Origin: Mucilaginibacter mallensis
GTDB lineage: Bacteria; Bacteroidota; Bacteroidia; Sphingobacteriales; Sphingobacteriaceae
Length of the DNA: 64,000 nt
Direction: 5' to 3'
NCBI RefSeq assembly: GCF_900105165.1
Contig: NZ_LT629740.1
Span: 2,914,001 to 2,978,000, forward strand
Each line of letters begins with the position of its first letter. The stretch's first letter is position 1. Below are positions 33,871-41,990 of this stretch, piece by piece. The notes below the pieces were generated by a model. It saw only the letters and a program-made list of their open reading frames with translations. It ran no database searches and was not told the origin of the DNA. The position numbers and the translations under genes are program-made.

Positions 33871-35082
33871 TTAAAATAAACCTTTAAACATCCACACCTC
33901 GTAAATTTCACCTTTTGCAAAATGATTTTTCTCTAAAGGCAGTTCCATAAAAGCATTGGTATCAGCTAAGTTAGCAAAATCACCTGACCCATTCCCTTCA
34001 ATGGGTATAGCCGTTAATTGTCCGCTTTCGTTTACCTGCAGATGTACCTGTAAAAAATATTTCAACGATGGTAGAAAGTTAAAATCTCTATCCAACACGG
34101 CATATACGGGAACTTGTGGCTTTAAACCAAGTGTTGCCTGTAGCCAGGTTAGAAAATACCGATGCAGGCACATAAAAGTAGCTACCGGATTGCCCGGGAA
34201 GGCAAATACCACTACCCCATTTTCATGCTTACCAAACCAGAGTGGCTTACCAGGCCTTTGCTCTACCTTATGAAAAAGTTGCTGAACATTTAATTCTTCC
34301 AGCGCCTTGGGGATATAATCAAACTTACCCATGGATATACCGCCGCTAAGCAATATCACATCATAATTAAGCAAACATTGCTGAATGAGCTTTTTTGTGA
34401 TCTCCGGATCATCCGGAATATGCAGCATAGCAGCTTCAATACCATGCTGTTGTAAAACAGCTTTTACAGTGTAATTATTTGATCTCCTGATCTGGTAAAC
34501 TAATGGTGTTTGCTCAACCTCAACCAATTCATCGCCGGAGGAAATAACTACAACTCTGGGTAATTTCTTTACCCTTAATTCAGTTTCCCCAACCGATGCA
34601 ACCAGACTAATTATTGCCGGGGATATGATCTGCCCGGATTTAGCAACAATTTCATGCTGCTTCTTATCGCGACCCTGAAAATGTATGTTCTGGCCTTTCT
34701 TTATGTGGTTATGGCTAACCAAAACACTAGCTAAACCAGCCCTTATCTCCAGATCCTCATACCTTATCACCGTATCAACTGATGATGGTAATGCCGCGCC
34801 GGTCATAATCTCAATACAATGATCTGCCTCATGCACCTCTGCCGGAGGGTCGCCTGCTGCTTGTGTCGCTTTAATATGAAAGGAGCTAACCCCATTTTCA
34901 ATAGCATTATAATTAACCGCTACCCCATCCATGGTAACGCGGTTAAACGGCGGCAGATCACGATCTGCTTTAATATTTTCGGCTAATACCCTGCCTAAAG
35001 TAAGCTCAAATGACATAATCTCTACACCATAATCTCTTAGCTCTGCCTGTATTATTTTTTCGGCTTCTTCTACGGTTATCAT
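33871..35082 (-). CDS. moeA: Molybdopterin molybdotransferase MoeA
   Basis: 403 residues. DLPPFNRVTMDGVAV, IMTGAALPSSVDTVIRYED, VVISSGDELVE, SGGISMGKFDYIP and FAFPGNPVATF are MoeA landmarks in the right order; it inserts molybdate into adenylated molybdopterin. No MogA/MoaB adenylating partner is encoded in this cluster. Starts 13 bases after moaA ends. Confidence 0.95.
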   Translation of the reverse strand: MITVEEAEKIIQAELRDYGVEIMSFELTLGRVLAENIKADRDLPPFNRVTMDGVAVNYNAIENGVSSFHIKATQAAGDPPAEVHEADHCIEIMTGAALPSSVDTVIRYEDLEIRAGLASVLVSHNHIKKGQNIHFQGRDKKQHEIVAKSGQIISPAIISLVASVGETELRVKKLPRVVVISSGDELVEVEQTPLVYQIRRSNNYTVKAVLQQHGIEAAMLHIPDDPEITKKLIQQCLLNYDVILLSGGISMGKFDYIPKALEELNVQQLFHKVEQRPGKPLWFGKHENGVVVFAFPGNPVATFMCLHRYFLTWLQATLGLKPQVPVYAVLDRDFNFLPSLKYFLQVHLQVNESGQLTAIPIEGNGSGDFANLADTNAFMELPLEKNHFAKGEIYEVWMFKGLF

Positions 35083-35095
35083 GTGTTATTATTTT

Positions 35096-36079
35096 TTATC
35101 CGCCAATTGTGGCCATTGATTCATGTATACCTGTGCTCACTAAGCTTTCTGCTTCCCATCCATCCTTCACCCTGTTATTAAACGCATTTAACAGGCTTTC
35201 TTTTATATCTTCATCACTTTTTCCTTCCCGTATTAAATCTTTCACATTTAAAACGCCATTATCATACAGGCAATTTTTTAATGTGCCCTGTGGTGTGATA
35301 CGAATCCGGTTACAAGTACCGCAAAAAGTACGGGAGTAAGCCGCAATTATCCCCACACTCCCCATATGCCCCGGTATATGATAATTATACGCAGTAGAGT
35401 ATGCAGGGTCCTCCATTTTCTTAATCTCCGGAAAATGATCTTTTATCGCGTCCAGTATACGGATGTAATCCCAATTTAAACCAGTATAAATATGCCCATC
35501 GCCATTAAAAGGCATTTCTTCAATAAATCGAACACTCACAGGCAGTTCTTTGGTAAGCTCAACTAACGGTATAATATCCTGTGTGTTTTTGCCATCCATT
35601 ACCACGGCATTTATTTTTACTTCGATGTCGTGCTTTAGTAATTCATCCAAGGTTGTCATTACTGCTGCAAACTCATCCCGGCGTGTAATTGCGAAAAATC
35701 TGCCGGCATCCAATGTATCCAGACTCAGGTTTACCGATTTTACTCCAATATTTTTCAGCTGCGCTACGTGAGGTGCTGTAAGCACGCCATTTGTAGTCAG
35801 GCTTAACTCATCCAGTCCGTTTAGCTCAGAAATTGAAGTCAAAAGCGACATAATATCCTTGCGTACAAATGGCTCGCCTCCAGTAATGCGTATTTTTTGA
35901 ATGCCCATACTTACCAGCAAAGTGCAGGCACGCAGCATCTCCTCATAGCTCATTAATTCCTTTCGAGATAGCCAATTCAAGCCATCCTCGGGCATACAGT
36001 AAAAGCAGCGCAGGTTACACCTGTCTGTTACAGCCAGGCGAAGGTAATTAATGGGTCTGCCGTGATTATCTATTAGCAA
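35096..36079 (-). CDS. moaA: GTP 3',8-cyclase MoaA (radical SAM)
   Basis: 327 residues. CNLRCFYC (C21, C25, C28) binds the radical-SAM cluster, ITGGEPFVRKDI follows, and TFCGTCNRIRITPQGTLKNCL binds the second cluster near the substrate. It ends in Gly-Gly, which reaches into the active site. First gene of the moaA-moeA-moaC-mobA-moeB operon; it starts cofactor synthesis from GTP. Confidence 0.96.
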   Translation of the reverse strand: MLIDNHGRPINYLRLAVTDRCNLRCFYCMPEDGLNWLSRKELMSYEEMLRACTLLVSMGIQKIRITGGEPFVRKDIMSLLTSISELNGLDELSLTTNGVLTAPHVAQLKNIGVKSVNLSLDTLDAGRFFAITRRDEFAAVMTTLDELLKHDIEVKINAVVMDGKNTQDIIPLVELTKELPVSVRFIEEMPFNGDGHIYTGLNWDYIRILDAIKDHFPEIKKMEDPAYSTAYNYHIPGHMGSVGIIAAYSRTFCGTCNRIRITPQGTLKNCLYDNGVLNVKDLIREGKSDEDIKESLLNAFNNRVKDGWEAESLVSTGIHESMATIGG

Positions 36080-36198
36080 GCTGGTAAATGTTTAAATAAT
36101 ATCTATACTTAACAAACTTCAACCTCTTAAGTTGAGGTTTGTCGTAAAATTAGGCAATACCTTTCACAGCAAAGTCTGTAAAATGTATTTAAATACAA

Positions 36199-36228
36199 AA
36201 ATCCCGGCAAAAGCTATTACCGGGATTT
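36199..36228 (-). terminator. Terminator after galactose mutarotase
   Basis: AAATCCCGG (36199-36207) and CCGGGATTT (36220-36228) form a perfect 9-bp stem with a 12-base loop, 20 bases past the mutarotase stop; on the minus strand a T-rich TTTTGTATTT follows. Confidence 0.8.
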
Positions 36229-36247
36229 AATATACTTAAAATTAGCC

Positions 36248-37324
36248 TTATTTCACAACCGCAAACCTGTATTCGCAATAACTTTTATAAACCGCTCCCG
36301 GTTTCAAGATTGTTGAAGGAAAATTTGGCTGGTTAGGCGAATCAGGATAATGTTGAGTTTCCATAGCAAATGCAGTTCTGCAATCATCCGTATGGCCATA
36401 TTTCATCACGTTTTTACCCTGCATAAAATTACCTGTATAAAACTGCATACCTGGTTCTGTGGTAAACACGCTCATTTCAATACCTGTTTTATCGCCAATG
36501 GCAATAGCTACCGGTGTTTTATCATGATGTTTGTTCAACACATAATTATGATCATAGCCGTTACCCTCTTTTAATTGCACGTTATCGTCACCTATTCTTG
36601 CACCAATTTTTGCAGGTTGATTAAAATCAAATGGCGTGCCTTTAACAGCTTCTAATTCCCCTATCGGTATTAACTTAGAATTTACCGGAGTGTAAGCATC
36701 AGCATTTATTTGTACTACATGATCCAGGATAGTACCATTACCAATCCCATTTAAGTTAAAATACGGGTGACTGGTTAAATTTATCACCGTGGTTTTATCC
36801 GTAGTGGCTTCGTAATGTATTGTTAAACCATTATCATCTGTTAAACGGTAAATAACCTTAACATGCACATTACCGGGGAAACCTGCTTCCATATCTTTCG
36901 CCAAGTAAGTAAGTTCCAGTGTTGATGAATCACTCAGTACTCCATCCCACACTGCCGATTCAAAACCCGGCTTGCCACCATGCAATGTATTGGTGCCGTT
37001 GTTGGTAACAAGCGCGTACTCTTGTCCCTCTAAGGTAAATTTACCGTTAGCTATACGATTTGCGAAAGGGCCTATAAGCGCTCCATAATAACGTTCAGCT
37101 GATTTTTCGAAGCGCTCTACACTTTCAAAGCCTTCTACAACATCTACCAGCTTACCAGTTTTATCGGGCACCAGTATGCTCACTATGCGACCGCCGTAAT
37201 TAGTAATTGCAGCTTCAGCACCGGCTTTATTTTTTAATAGGTATAAATGCGTTTGTTTACCGTCAATCGTTTTTTCAAAGGCTGTGGCAAGTGGTAATTG
37301 CGCGTGCCCGGCAGTATATGTCAT
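36248..37324 (-). CDS. galM: Aldose 1-epimerase (galactose mutarotase)
   Basis: 358 residues. ITNYGGRIVSILVPD, ANRIANGKF, NGTNTLHGGKPGF, TSHPYFNLNG with the catalytic histidine, and a late METQHYPDSPNQPNFP with the catalytic glutamate region. No clear signal peptide; the N-terminus MTYTAGHAQLPL is unusual and a secreted form cannot be excluded. It interconverts alpha and beta anomers of galactose or glucose. Single gene followed by a strong terminator. Confidence 0.92.
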   Translation of the reverse strand: MTYTAGHAQLPLATAFEKTIDGKQTHLYLLKNKAGAEAAITNYGGRIVSILVPDKTGKLVDVVEGFESVERFEKSAERYYGALIGPFANRIANGKFTLEGQEYALVTNNGTNTLHGGKPGFESAVWDGVLSDSSTLELTYLAKDMEAGFPGNVHVKVIYRLTDDNGLTIHYEATTDKTTVINLTSHPYFNLNGIGNGTILDHVVQINADAYTPVNSKLIPIGELEAVKGTPFDFNQPAKIGARIGDDNVQLKEGNGYDHNYVLNKHHDKTPVAIAIGDKTGIEMSVFTTEPGMQFYTGNFMQGKNVMKYGHTDDCRTAFAMETQHYPDSPNQPNFPSTILKPGAVYKSYCEYRFAVVK

Positions 37325-37402
37325 AATTATAGATTTATGTTAGATGAAGATGATTACAGGCTACCAAAGATAATATTGACGCCTGTAAAATAATTGTTTA
37401 AA

Positions 37403-38272
37403 TTAAAAACCCAGGCCATCGTTATCGATCACCGCACTTTCGCAGATGTAAGTGGGAACAATACCGGTAGCCGTTATTACGGTATCCAGATTTTTTGATA
37501 ATGTATTACCTGATAACACCAATACCGTATCCAATCCGAATTTATTACCGCCTAATATATCCGTATTCAATGTATCGCCTACCATTACAATTTCGCTTTT
37601 GCTTACCGGCCTCTGTGCACGTACAAGATCATAGGCGAACATGAACATTTGCGAATCCGGCTTGCCGAATCTTATAAACTGCTTACCTACAACACTTTCA
37701 ATCATTGCTGCAATACCACCAATAGCAATGGATACATCGCTTATTGTAAGCGGATAAGCACGATCGGTATTGGCTACAATAACCGGAATAGTACGTTTAC
37801 GTATCAGGTTCACGGTTTTATTCAGATCTTTCGACCAATCGAAACCTTCATCATCCAAAAAAGCCAGGGCGTTTACCTTATCAATATTGCTTTCGTTTAT
37901 TTCGCTTACCGGCAATGTTTTTAAACCCGAGCTTTCAATATAATGTGCAGAATTTCTCGTGCCTAAATAAGCTACTATGCCCTCTTTTACCTTAAGATCA
38001 AGATATTCCTTGGTAAGCATCCCCGATGATACGATCCTGTTGGGATTAATAAACTTCAAGCCGCCCCTATGGTAGCTTTCTGCCAGCTCTACCGGGCTGC
38101 GCGAGGCATCATTGGTAACTATATAGTATTCCTTACCCTGTTCTTCCAGGTAAGCAAAAGTCCTTTCGATACCTGGCAATAAGCCTTCATAGTTTTTAAG
38201 CACCCCAAAAGCGTCAAAGAAAACTACTTTATATTTATCGATGATGGATTTGAAATTATCTATACGCTGCAT
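37403..38272 (-). CDS. HAD-superfamily IIA hydrolase (NagD-like)
   Basis: 289 residues. Motif I is FFDAFGVLKN: the nucleophile aspartate is kept, but the usual Asp+2 is phenylalanine, as in the IIA subfamily with DxWGVL. TNDASRSP is motif II, RFGKPDSQMF holds the lysine, and MVGDTLNTDILGGNKFG is motif III. Loss of Asp+2 probably slows or changes phosphatase chemistry. It is 19 bases after the APH-fold kinase and probably co-transcribed; substrate unknown. Confidence 0.85.
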   Translation of the reverse strand: MQRIDNFKSIIDKYKVVFFDAFGVLKNYEGLLPGIERTFAYLEEQGKEYYIVTNDASRSPVELAESYHRGGLKFINPNRIVSSGMLTKEYLDLKVKEGIVAYLGTRNSAHYIESSGLKTLPVSEINESNIDKVNALAFLDDEGFDWSKDLNKTVNLIRKRTIPVIVANTDRAYPLTISDVSIAIGGIAAMIESVVGKQFIRFGKPDSQMFMFAYDLVRAQRPVSKSEIVMVGDTLNTDILGGNKFGLDTVLVLSGNTLSKNLDTVITATGIVPTYICESAVIDNDGLGF

Positions 38273-38291
38273 GGGCTTATTGTTAAGTGCG

Positions 38292-39329
38292 TTATTTTAA
38301 ATTTAAGGCTGATATGATCTTTTCGGCATCAAAATCCCTGTCGACCGATGGCAAATAAATGTCAAATGCCTCGGCTTGTAATTTTTTGGCATATTGCTCA
38401 TTAAAAAAGTATTTGCCATCCTTTATCACATAATTTAGAATAAAAAAACGATAACTCTCCTTTAAAAAGCGAATCTCATCAGCAGTTAGCGGGTTTACCT
38501 TATGGTATTCTTCTAAAAACAGGATGAACCTATCCTCCATCATGGTATTGATCACATAGCTGAATACGGTTTTATCACCGATATCAGATACTACCCTGCT
38601 TAAAAAGTAAAAATCAAGCATCCGGTAACTCATCCTAAACCAATCATAGTCCCAACGGGAATAAAGCTCCAAATTTGGCCCTACCGAGAAATTCCCTATA
38701 TTCCAGTCGATAAAAACAGGGATGATCTCAAAAGATTTCAAATTATAGTTTGACCGATTTTTGAGGAACAGATCACAGTGATATTTCAAAAAATCAGCCT
38801 GCATAGCTGTGCCGAAGTGTTTTTCATTTACTTCCAACTGTTGCTGCAAAGCATAAATATCAGTCCGCAATGTTTTTGATGACTTTGGCAATACGTTCTT
38901 GATCCGTGAGCAGGCTTTATGAAACTTGCCTATCTGCTGCCCTAATTTGCGGATATGGTGCTCATCCAGCCGACTTGGCAAGCGGTCCATAATACGAGTT
39001 GGGTTATAGAACACCACCCATACATCAGTTCGGGCATGTTTATGCCGATAGATGTAAACCCGGTTATTTTTTAGCAGCGATTTTGCCAACAGATTTTCAA
39101 AAGGATAAAGCAGGTTGTTGGAGAGACTATGGATGATACGGTGATCTTCCTTAAAATGCTCATACTTGCCAAAGTTTGAAAGCTTGGCGATGATAATATC
39201 ATCATCATCAAATGTTACACGGTATACATGGTTTGTTGAAACCATCGCACTGATATCTTCAATACTTTTTATCGTTTTTGAAGCATCATATCCTTCCCAC
39301 GCTTTTTTTATTATAAATGAATAGTCCAT
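38292..39329 (-). CDS. APH-fold phosphotransferase (choline/aminoglycoside kinase-like)
   Basis: 345 residues with an APH kinase fold: ATP lysine in IIIAKLS (K49), catalytic loop VFIDWNIGNF (D208, N213; the usual HxD is IxD) and metal aspartate in RWDYDWFRM. It is not a classic resistance enzyme. Its neighbours are a HAD-IIA hydrolase and a PuuA-like ligase, suggesting a small-molecule pathway. The upstream flank is taken by the GxxExxY element: one of its inverted repeats begins 3 bases before the start codon, so any old promoter was displaced or replaced by the insertion. Confidence 0.75.
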   Translation of the reverse strand: MDYSFIIKKAWEGYDASKTIKSIEDISAMVSTNHVYRVTFDDDDIIIAKLSNFGKYEHFKEDHRIIHSLSNNLLYPFENLLAKSLLKNNRVYIYRHKHARTDVWVVFYNPTRIMDRLPSRLDEHHIRKLGQQIGKFHKACSRIKNVLPKSSKTLRTDIYALQQQLEVNEKHFGTAMQADFLKYHCDLFLKNRSNYNLKSFEIIPVFIDWNIGNFSVGPNLELYSRWDYDWFRMSYRMLDFYFLSRVVSDIGDKTVFSYVINTMMEDRFILFLEEYHKVNPLTADEIRFLKESYRFFILNYVIKDGKYFFNEQYAKKLQAEAFDIYLPSVDRDFDAEKIISALNLK

Positions 39330-39332
39330 AGT

Positions 39333-39836
39333 GAACCAGGATTCAACAGATTTATTTGATTTACATGATGTATATACTTCCGTTTTACCTGTTTATTAAA
39401 TTGGTTTATACTTTTTGTTATATAGGCGTTTGAAAGTTAATGACTGGCTCCCAAATTTATAAGCAATCCTGTTTGCATATTGTATGCTTCAAGATAGTTT
39501 ATTGCCTGCGCCAAATGTACATCTTCAAGTTGAATTATTGCCTTGAGTTCAACCATTATCAAATTTTCTATAAATAAATCGACTCTGCGCATGCCTATCT
39601 TTACATCCCGATAATAAATCGGCATCTCCTTTTTAGAACAAAAACAATAGTTTCAAAGGACAATTCAAGTTCCATCGCCCGTTGATAGATTAGCTCCTGA
39701 AAACCGCTACCTAAAGTTGTATGAACCCGCATTGCACATCCAATAATCTTATGTGTCAATGCATCATTAACCAAGCCATCAGCCATTATAAAAAGCAATC
39801 ATCCTAAAATCAAATAAATCCGTTTAATCCTGGTTC
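39333..39836. mobile_element. 504-bp unit: GxxExxY gene bounded by 30-bp inverted repeats
   Basis: Arms 39333-39362 and 39807-39836 are inverted copies matching at 28 of 30 positions; both start, reading inward, GAACCAGGATT and end GATTTATTTGATTT. They enclose the frameshifted GxxExxY gene and nothing else. The unit fits exactly between the PuuA-like stop codon (2 bases away) and the kinase start codon (3 bases away). Related half-copies occur at 31165-31199 and 25880-25955. No target-site duplication is obvious. Confidence 0.65.
39396..39786 (-). pseudogene. GxxExxY-family protein, broken by two frameshifts
   Basis: Start ATG 39786 (MADGLVNDALTHKIIG). The first part has GSGFQELIYQRAME, the family's GxxExxY motif. 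A one-base shift in the A5 run at 39640-39644 (T5 on the coding strand) moves to the frame that reads KKEMPIYYRDVKIGMRRVD, LMVELKAI-like and YLEAYNMQTGLLINLG. A second shift near 39442 is needed to reach the normal end SLTFKRLYNKKYKPI, stopping at 39396. Reassembled, it is about 130 residues, the family's usual length, with a PD-(D/E)xK-like core. Sequencing error could explain one shift, less easily two. Confidence 0.75.
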
Positions 39837-39838
39837 TC

Positions 39839-41197
39839 TTATATTATCTCAAAATATCTCTTCAATTCCCAATCAGTAACACTTTTAGCAAACTGACGGT
39901 GTTCCCAAAGACGGGTTTGGGTATAGTGCTCAACAAAGGCTTCGCCGAATAATTCTTTGGCGATGGATGAATTTTTCATGAGCATGGCAGCATCATGCAG
40001 GTTAGATGCTAACCTGCCATTTTTAGTATCCTGATAGCCATTACCGATGGTAGGCTCAATATTTAATTCAAGCTTATTCTTAATTCCATATAAACCTGAT
40101 GCCAGCGCTGCAGACATAGCCAGATATGGGTTTGTATCAGAGCCGGGGATACGAGTCTCCAAGCGGGTATAGGCAGCTGATGTATTCAGAACGCGCAATG
40201 CTGTAGTACGGTTATCCAATCCCCAGGTTACGGTTGTTGGCGCCCAGGCACCTTCAACTAAACGTTTGTAGCTGTTTACCGTAGGCGCGTACATAGGCAA
40301 AATATATGGCATACAATGTAGCTGACCTGCAAGGTAATGTTTAAGCAGATCACTCATATTATTGGTTTCATCGGCGCTATAAAATAGGTTTTCGCTTTTA
40401 TCTTTGCTCCATAAGCTTTGATGAATGTGGCCGCTGCAACCCGGCAGGGTTTCGGTCCATTTAGCCATGAAAGATGCCATTATACCATGCTTATAGGCAA
40501 TTTCCTTTACTGCGGTTTTAAACAGTACCGCTTTATCAGCTGCGCTAACCACATGGTCATGCAGAATAGCCGCTTCGTATACTCCCGGACCGGTTTCTGT
40601 ATGCAACCCTTCCAATGGGATATTAAACTGCATTAACAGATTAAACAGGTCGTAATAAAATTCGCTCTGTTGTGATATACGCAAGATGGAATAGCCAAAC
40701 ATGCCCGGCGTAAGGGTTTGCAGCTTTGTAAAGTCTTTTTCCTGTAATGATTGTGGCGTCTCCTTAAAATTGAACCACTCAAACTCCTGCGAAAATTCAG
40801 GATGATAACCCATACTTTCACAATCTTTGGCAATACGTTTTAACAAACTACGGGTATCAACTGCCAAATCATTCCCATCTGCTTTGCTAAAATCGGCTAA
40901 GAAGAACGGGATATTATCCTGCCATGGCACAGTACGAAAAGTAGAAAGATCAATACGGCATTGCTGATCGGGATAACCGGTGTGCCAGCCTGTAACCTCA
41001 ACATTATCATAGGTACCATCGCTGCTGTCCCAACCAAAAACCACATCGCAAAAGCCGTAACCATTGCGCATGCCATCGATAAATTTTTTATGATGGATAA
41101 CTTTCCCCCGTAATATGCCATCGGTATCAGCAAACGCGAATTTTATTTTCTGTATATCGTTCTCTTTTAAATAGGTTATGATCTGATCTTCATTCAT
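39839..41197 (-). CDS. Glutamine-synthetase-family ligase (PuuA / GlnA3-like)
   Basis: 452 residues with the GS fold but the N-terminus of the amine ligase group: FAFADTDGILRGKVI (residues about 21-35). The catalytic barrel shows SQEFEWF, TGPGVYEAAI, GCSGHIHQSL and TRLETRIPGSDTNPYLAM. There is no adenylylation loop tyrosine of GSI type. PuuA-like enzymes join glutamate to putrescine, ethanolamine or other amines. With a gamma-glutamylcyclotransferase-fold gene across the divergent gap, a gamma-glutamyl amine route is possible. The true glutamine synthetase is the GSII gene nearby. Confidence 0.8.
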   Translation of the reverse strand: MNEDQIITYLKENDIQKIKFAFADTDGILRGKVIHHKKFIDGMRNGYGFCDVVFGWDSSDGTYDNVEVTGWHTGYPDQQCRIDLSTFRTVPWQDNIPFFLADFSKADGNDLAVDTRSLLKRIAKDCESMGYHPEFSQEFEWFNFKETPQSLQEKDFTKLQTLTPGMFGYSILRISQQSEFYYDLFNLLMQFNIPLEGLHTETGPGVYEAAILHDHVVSAADKAVLFKTAVKEIAYKHGIMASFMAKWTETLPGCSGHIHQSLWSKDKSENLFYSADETNNMSDLLKHYLAGQLHCMPYILPMYAPTVNSYKRLVEGAWAPTTVTWGLDNRTTALRVLNTSAAYTRLETRIPGSDTNPYLAMSAALASGLYGIKNKLELNIEPTIGNGYQDTKNGRLASNLHDAAMLMKNSSIAKELFGEAFVEHYTQTRLWEHRQFAKSVTDWELKRYFEII

Positions 41198-41250
41198 AAG
41201 GCGTAGATATTTTTCAATGGCAAGTTAAGCATCTTAATAAATAATAAGTG

Positions 41251-41329
41251 TAGAGACGCAATATTTTGCGTCTTATTAATTCACTGCCCAGGATTGAGAC
41301 GTAATGAAACGCAAAATATTGCGTCTCTA
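41251..41329. repeat. Nested inverted repeat, TAGAGACGCAATATTTTGCG family
   Basis: A 21-bp arm at 41251-41271 has an almost perfect inverted copy at 41309-41329, and each arm alone is palindromic (ACGCAA-TATT-TTGCGT). It fills the divergent gap between the PuuA-like and cyclotransferase genes; a shortened relative is at 24347-24371. Confidence 0.75.
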
Positions 41330-41367
41330 AGTTGATACGATATCTTTGTCGTAGCAGATTATTTTTA

Positions 41368-41769
41368 ATGAAACAAACAGGCAATTATTTATTTGTATAC
41401 GGAACGTTATTAAATGCAGGTAATTCATTTGCTACTTATCTGACTAATAATTGCAATTTCTATGGTAAAGGAAAATTAAAAGGTCGTTTGTATGATATTG
41501 GTGAATATCCGGGAGCAGTAGCTGATAGTAATTCCCGTAGTTATATTTATGGCGATATAGTTCTGATTCATAACCCAACCGTATTAAAACAGCTTGATGA
41601 TTATGAAGGTTTTGGCGATGATCAGCAGCAGCCCAATTTATTTATACGTGAGATGATGGAGATCGAAACTGCTGAAGGTTCCATTGATTGCTGGGTGTAT
41701 TTATATAATCTGCCGGTTGAGGGATTGGTTTTGATTGAGTCGGGAGATTATTTGAAGTATAGATCATAA
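41368..41769 (+). CDS. Gamma-glutamylcyclotransferase-fold protein (GGCT/AIG2-like)
   Basis: A 133-residue protein with the substrate loop YLFVYGTLLNAG (residues about 7-18) and DDYEGFG with the catalytic glutamate. In this family, gamma-glutamyl amino acids or gamma-glutamyl amines are cyclised to 5-oxoproline plus the free amine. Start ATG 41368; a longer frame from 41332 starts inside the repeat. Divergent from the PuuA-like ligase by about 170 bases. Confidence 0.85.
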   Translation: MKQTGNYLFVYGTLLNAGNSFATYLTNNCNFYGKGKLKGRLYDIGEYPGAVADSNSRSYIYGDIVLIHNPTVLKQLDDYEGFGDDQQQPNLFIREMMEIETAEGSIDCWVYLYNLPVEGLVLIESGDYLKYRS

Positions 41770-41780
41770 ATAACCATACC

Positions 41781-41872
41781 GTCATCCCGAACTTGTTTCG
41801 GGATCCCACTTGCTGGGTCTACTCCATTCAATCCGCTTGTGCTGTGAGGTGCTGAAACAAGTTCAGCATGAC
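41781..41872. repeat. REP-type inverted repeat, GTCATnCnGAACTTGTTTC family
   Basis: GTCATCCCGAACTTGTTTCG begins at 41781 and its inverted relative GCTGAAACAAGTTCAGCATG ends with AC at 41872. The arms share GTCAT and GAACTTGTTTC. Located between converging genes. Confidence 0.7.
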
Positions 41873-41905
41873 TTACTTTTTTATGAGAAAGCCCATTTCT
41901 CCCTT

Positions 41906-41927
41906 CTGTCGGTGTCCCCACCGACAG
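41906..41927. repeat. Short perfect hairpin CTGTCGGTG-TCCC-CACCGACAG
   Basis: A perfect 9-bp stem with a 4-base loop in the converging gap before the GSII terminator. GC-rich and compact; could terminate the cyclotransferase transcript or be another short repeat. Confidence 0.6.
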
Positions 41928-41938
41928 CTATAAACAAA

Positions 41939-41968
41939 AAATCCTCCCGGTTTACACCAGGAGGATTC
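41939..41968 (-). terminator. Terminator after GSII glutamine synthetase
   Basis: AATCCTCC and GGAGGATT form an 8-bp stem around a 12-base loop about 22 bases after the glnII stop; on the minus strand it is followed by TTTTTTGTTT. Confidence 0.8.
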
Positions 41969-41990
41969 ATATTCAAATTTTATTGAGGTA

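Noticed and set aside
38292..39329. Aminoglycoside resistance gene
   Set aside because: It has only the APH fold; the catalytic loop and gene neighbours do not match known resistance enzymes.
39437..39798. Two separate small genes
   Set aside because: Both fragments belong to one GxxExxY protein; the frame changes at an A5 run, so they are pieces of a broken gene.
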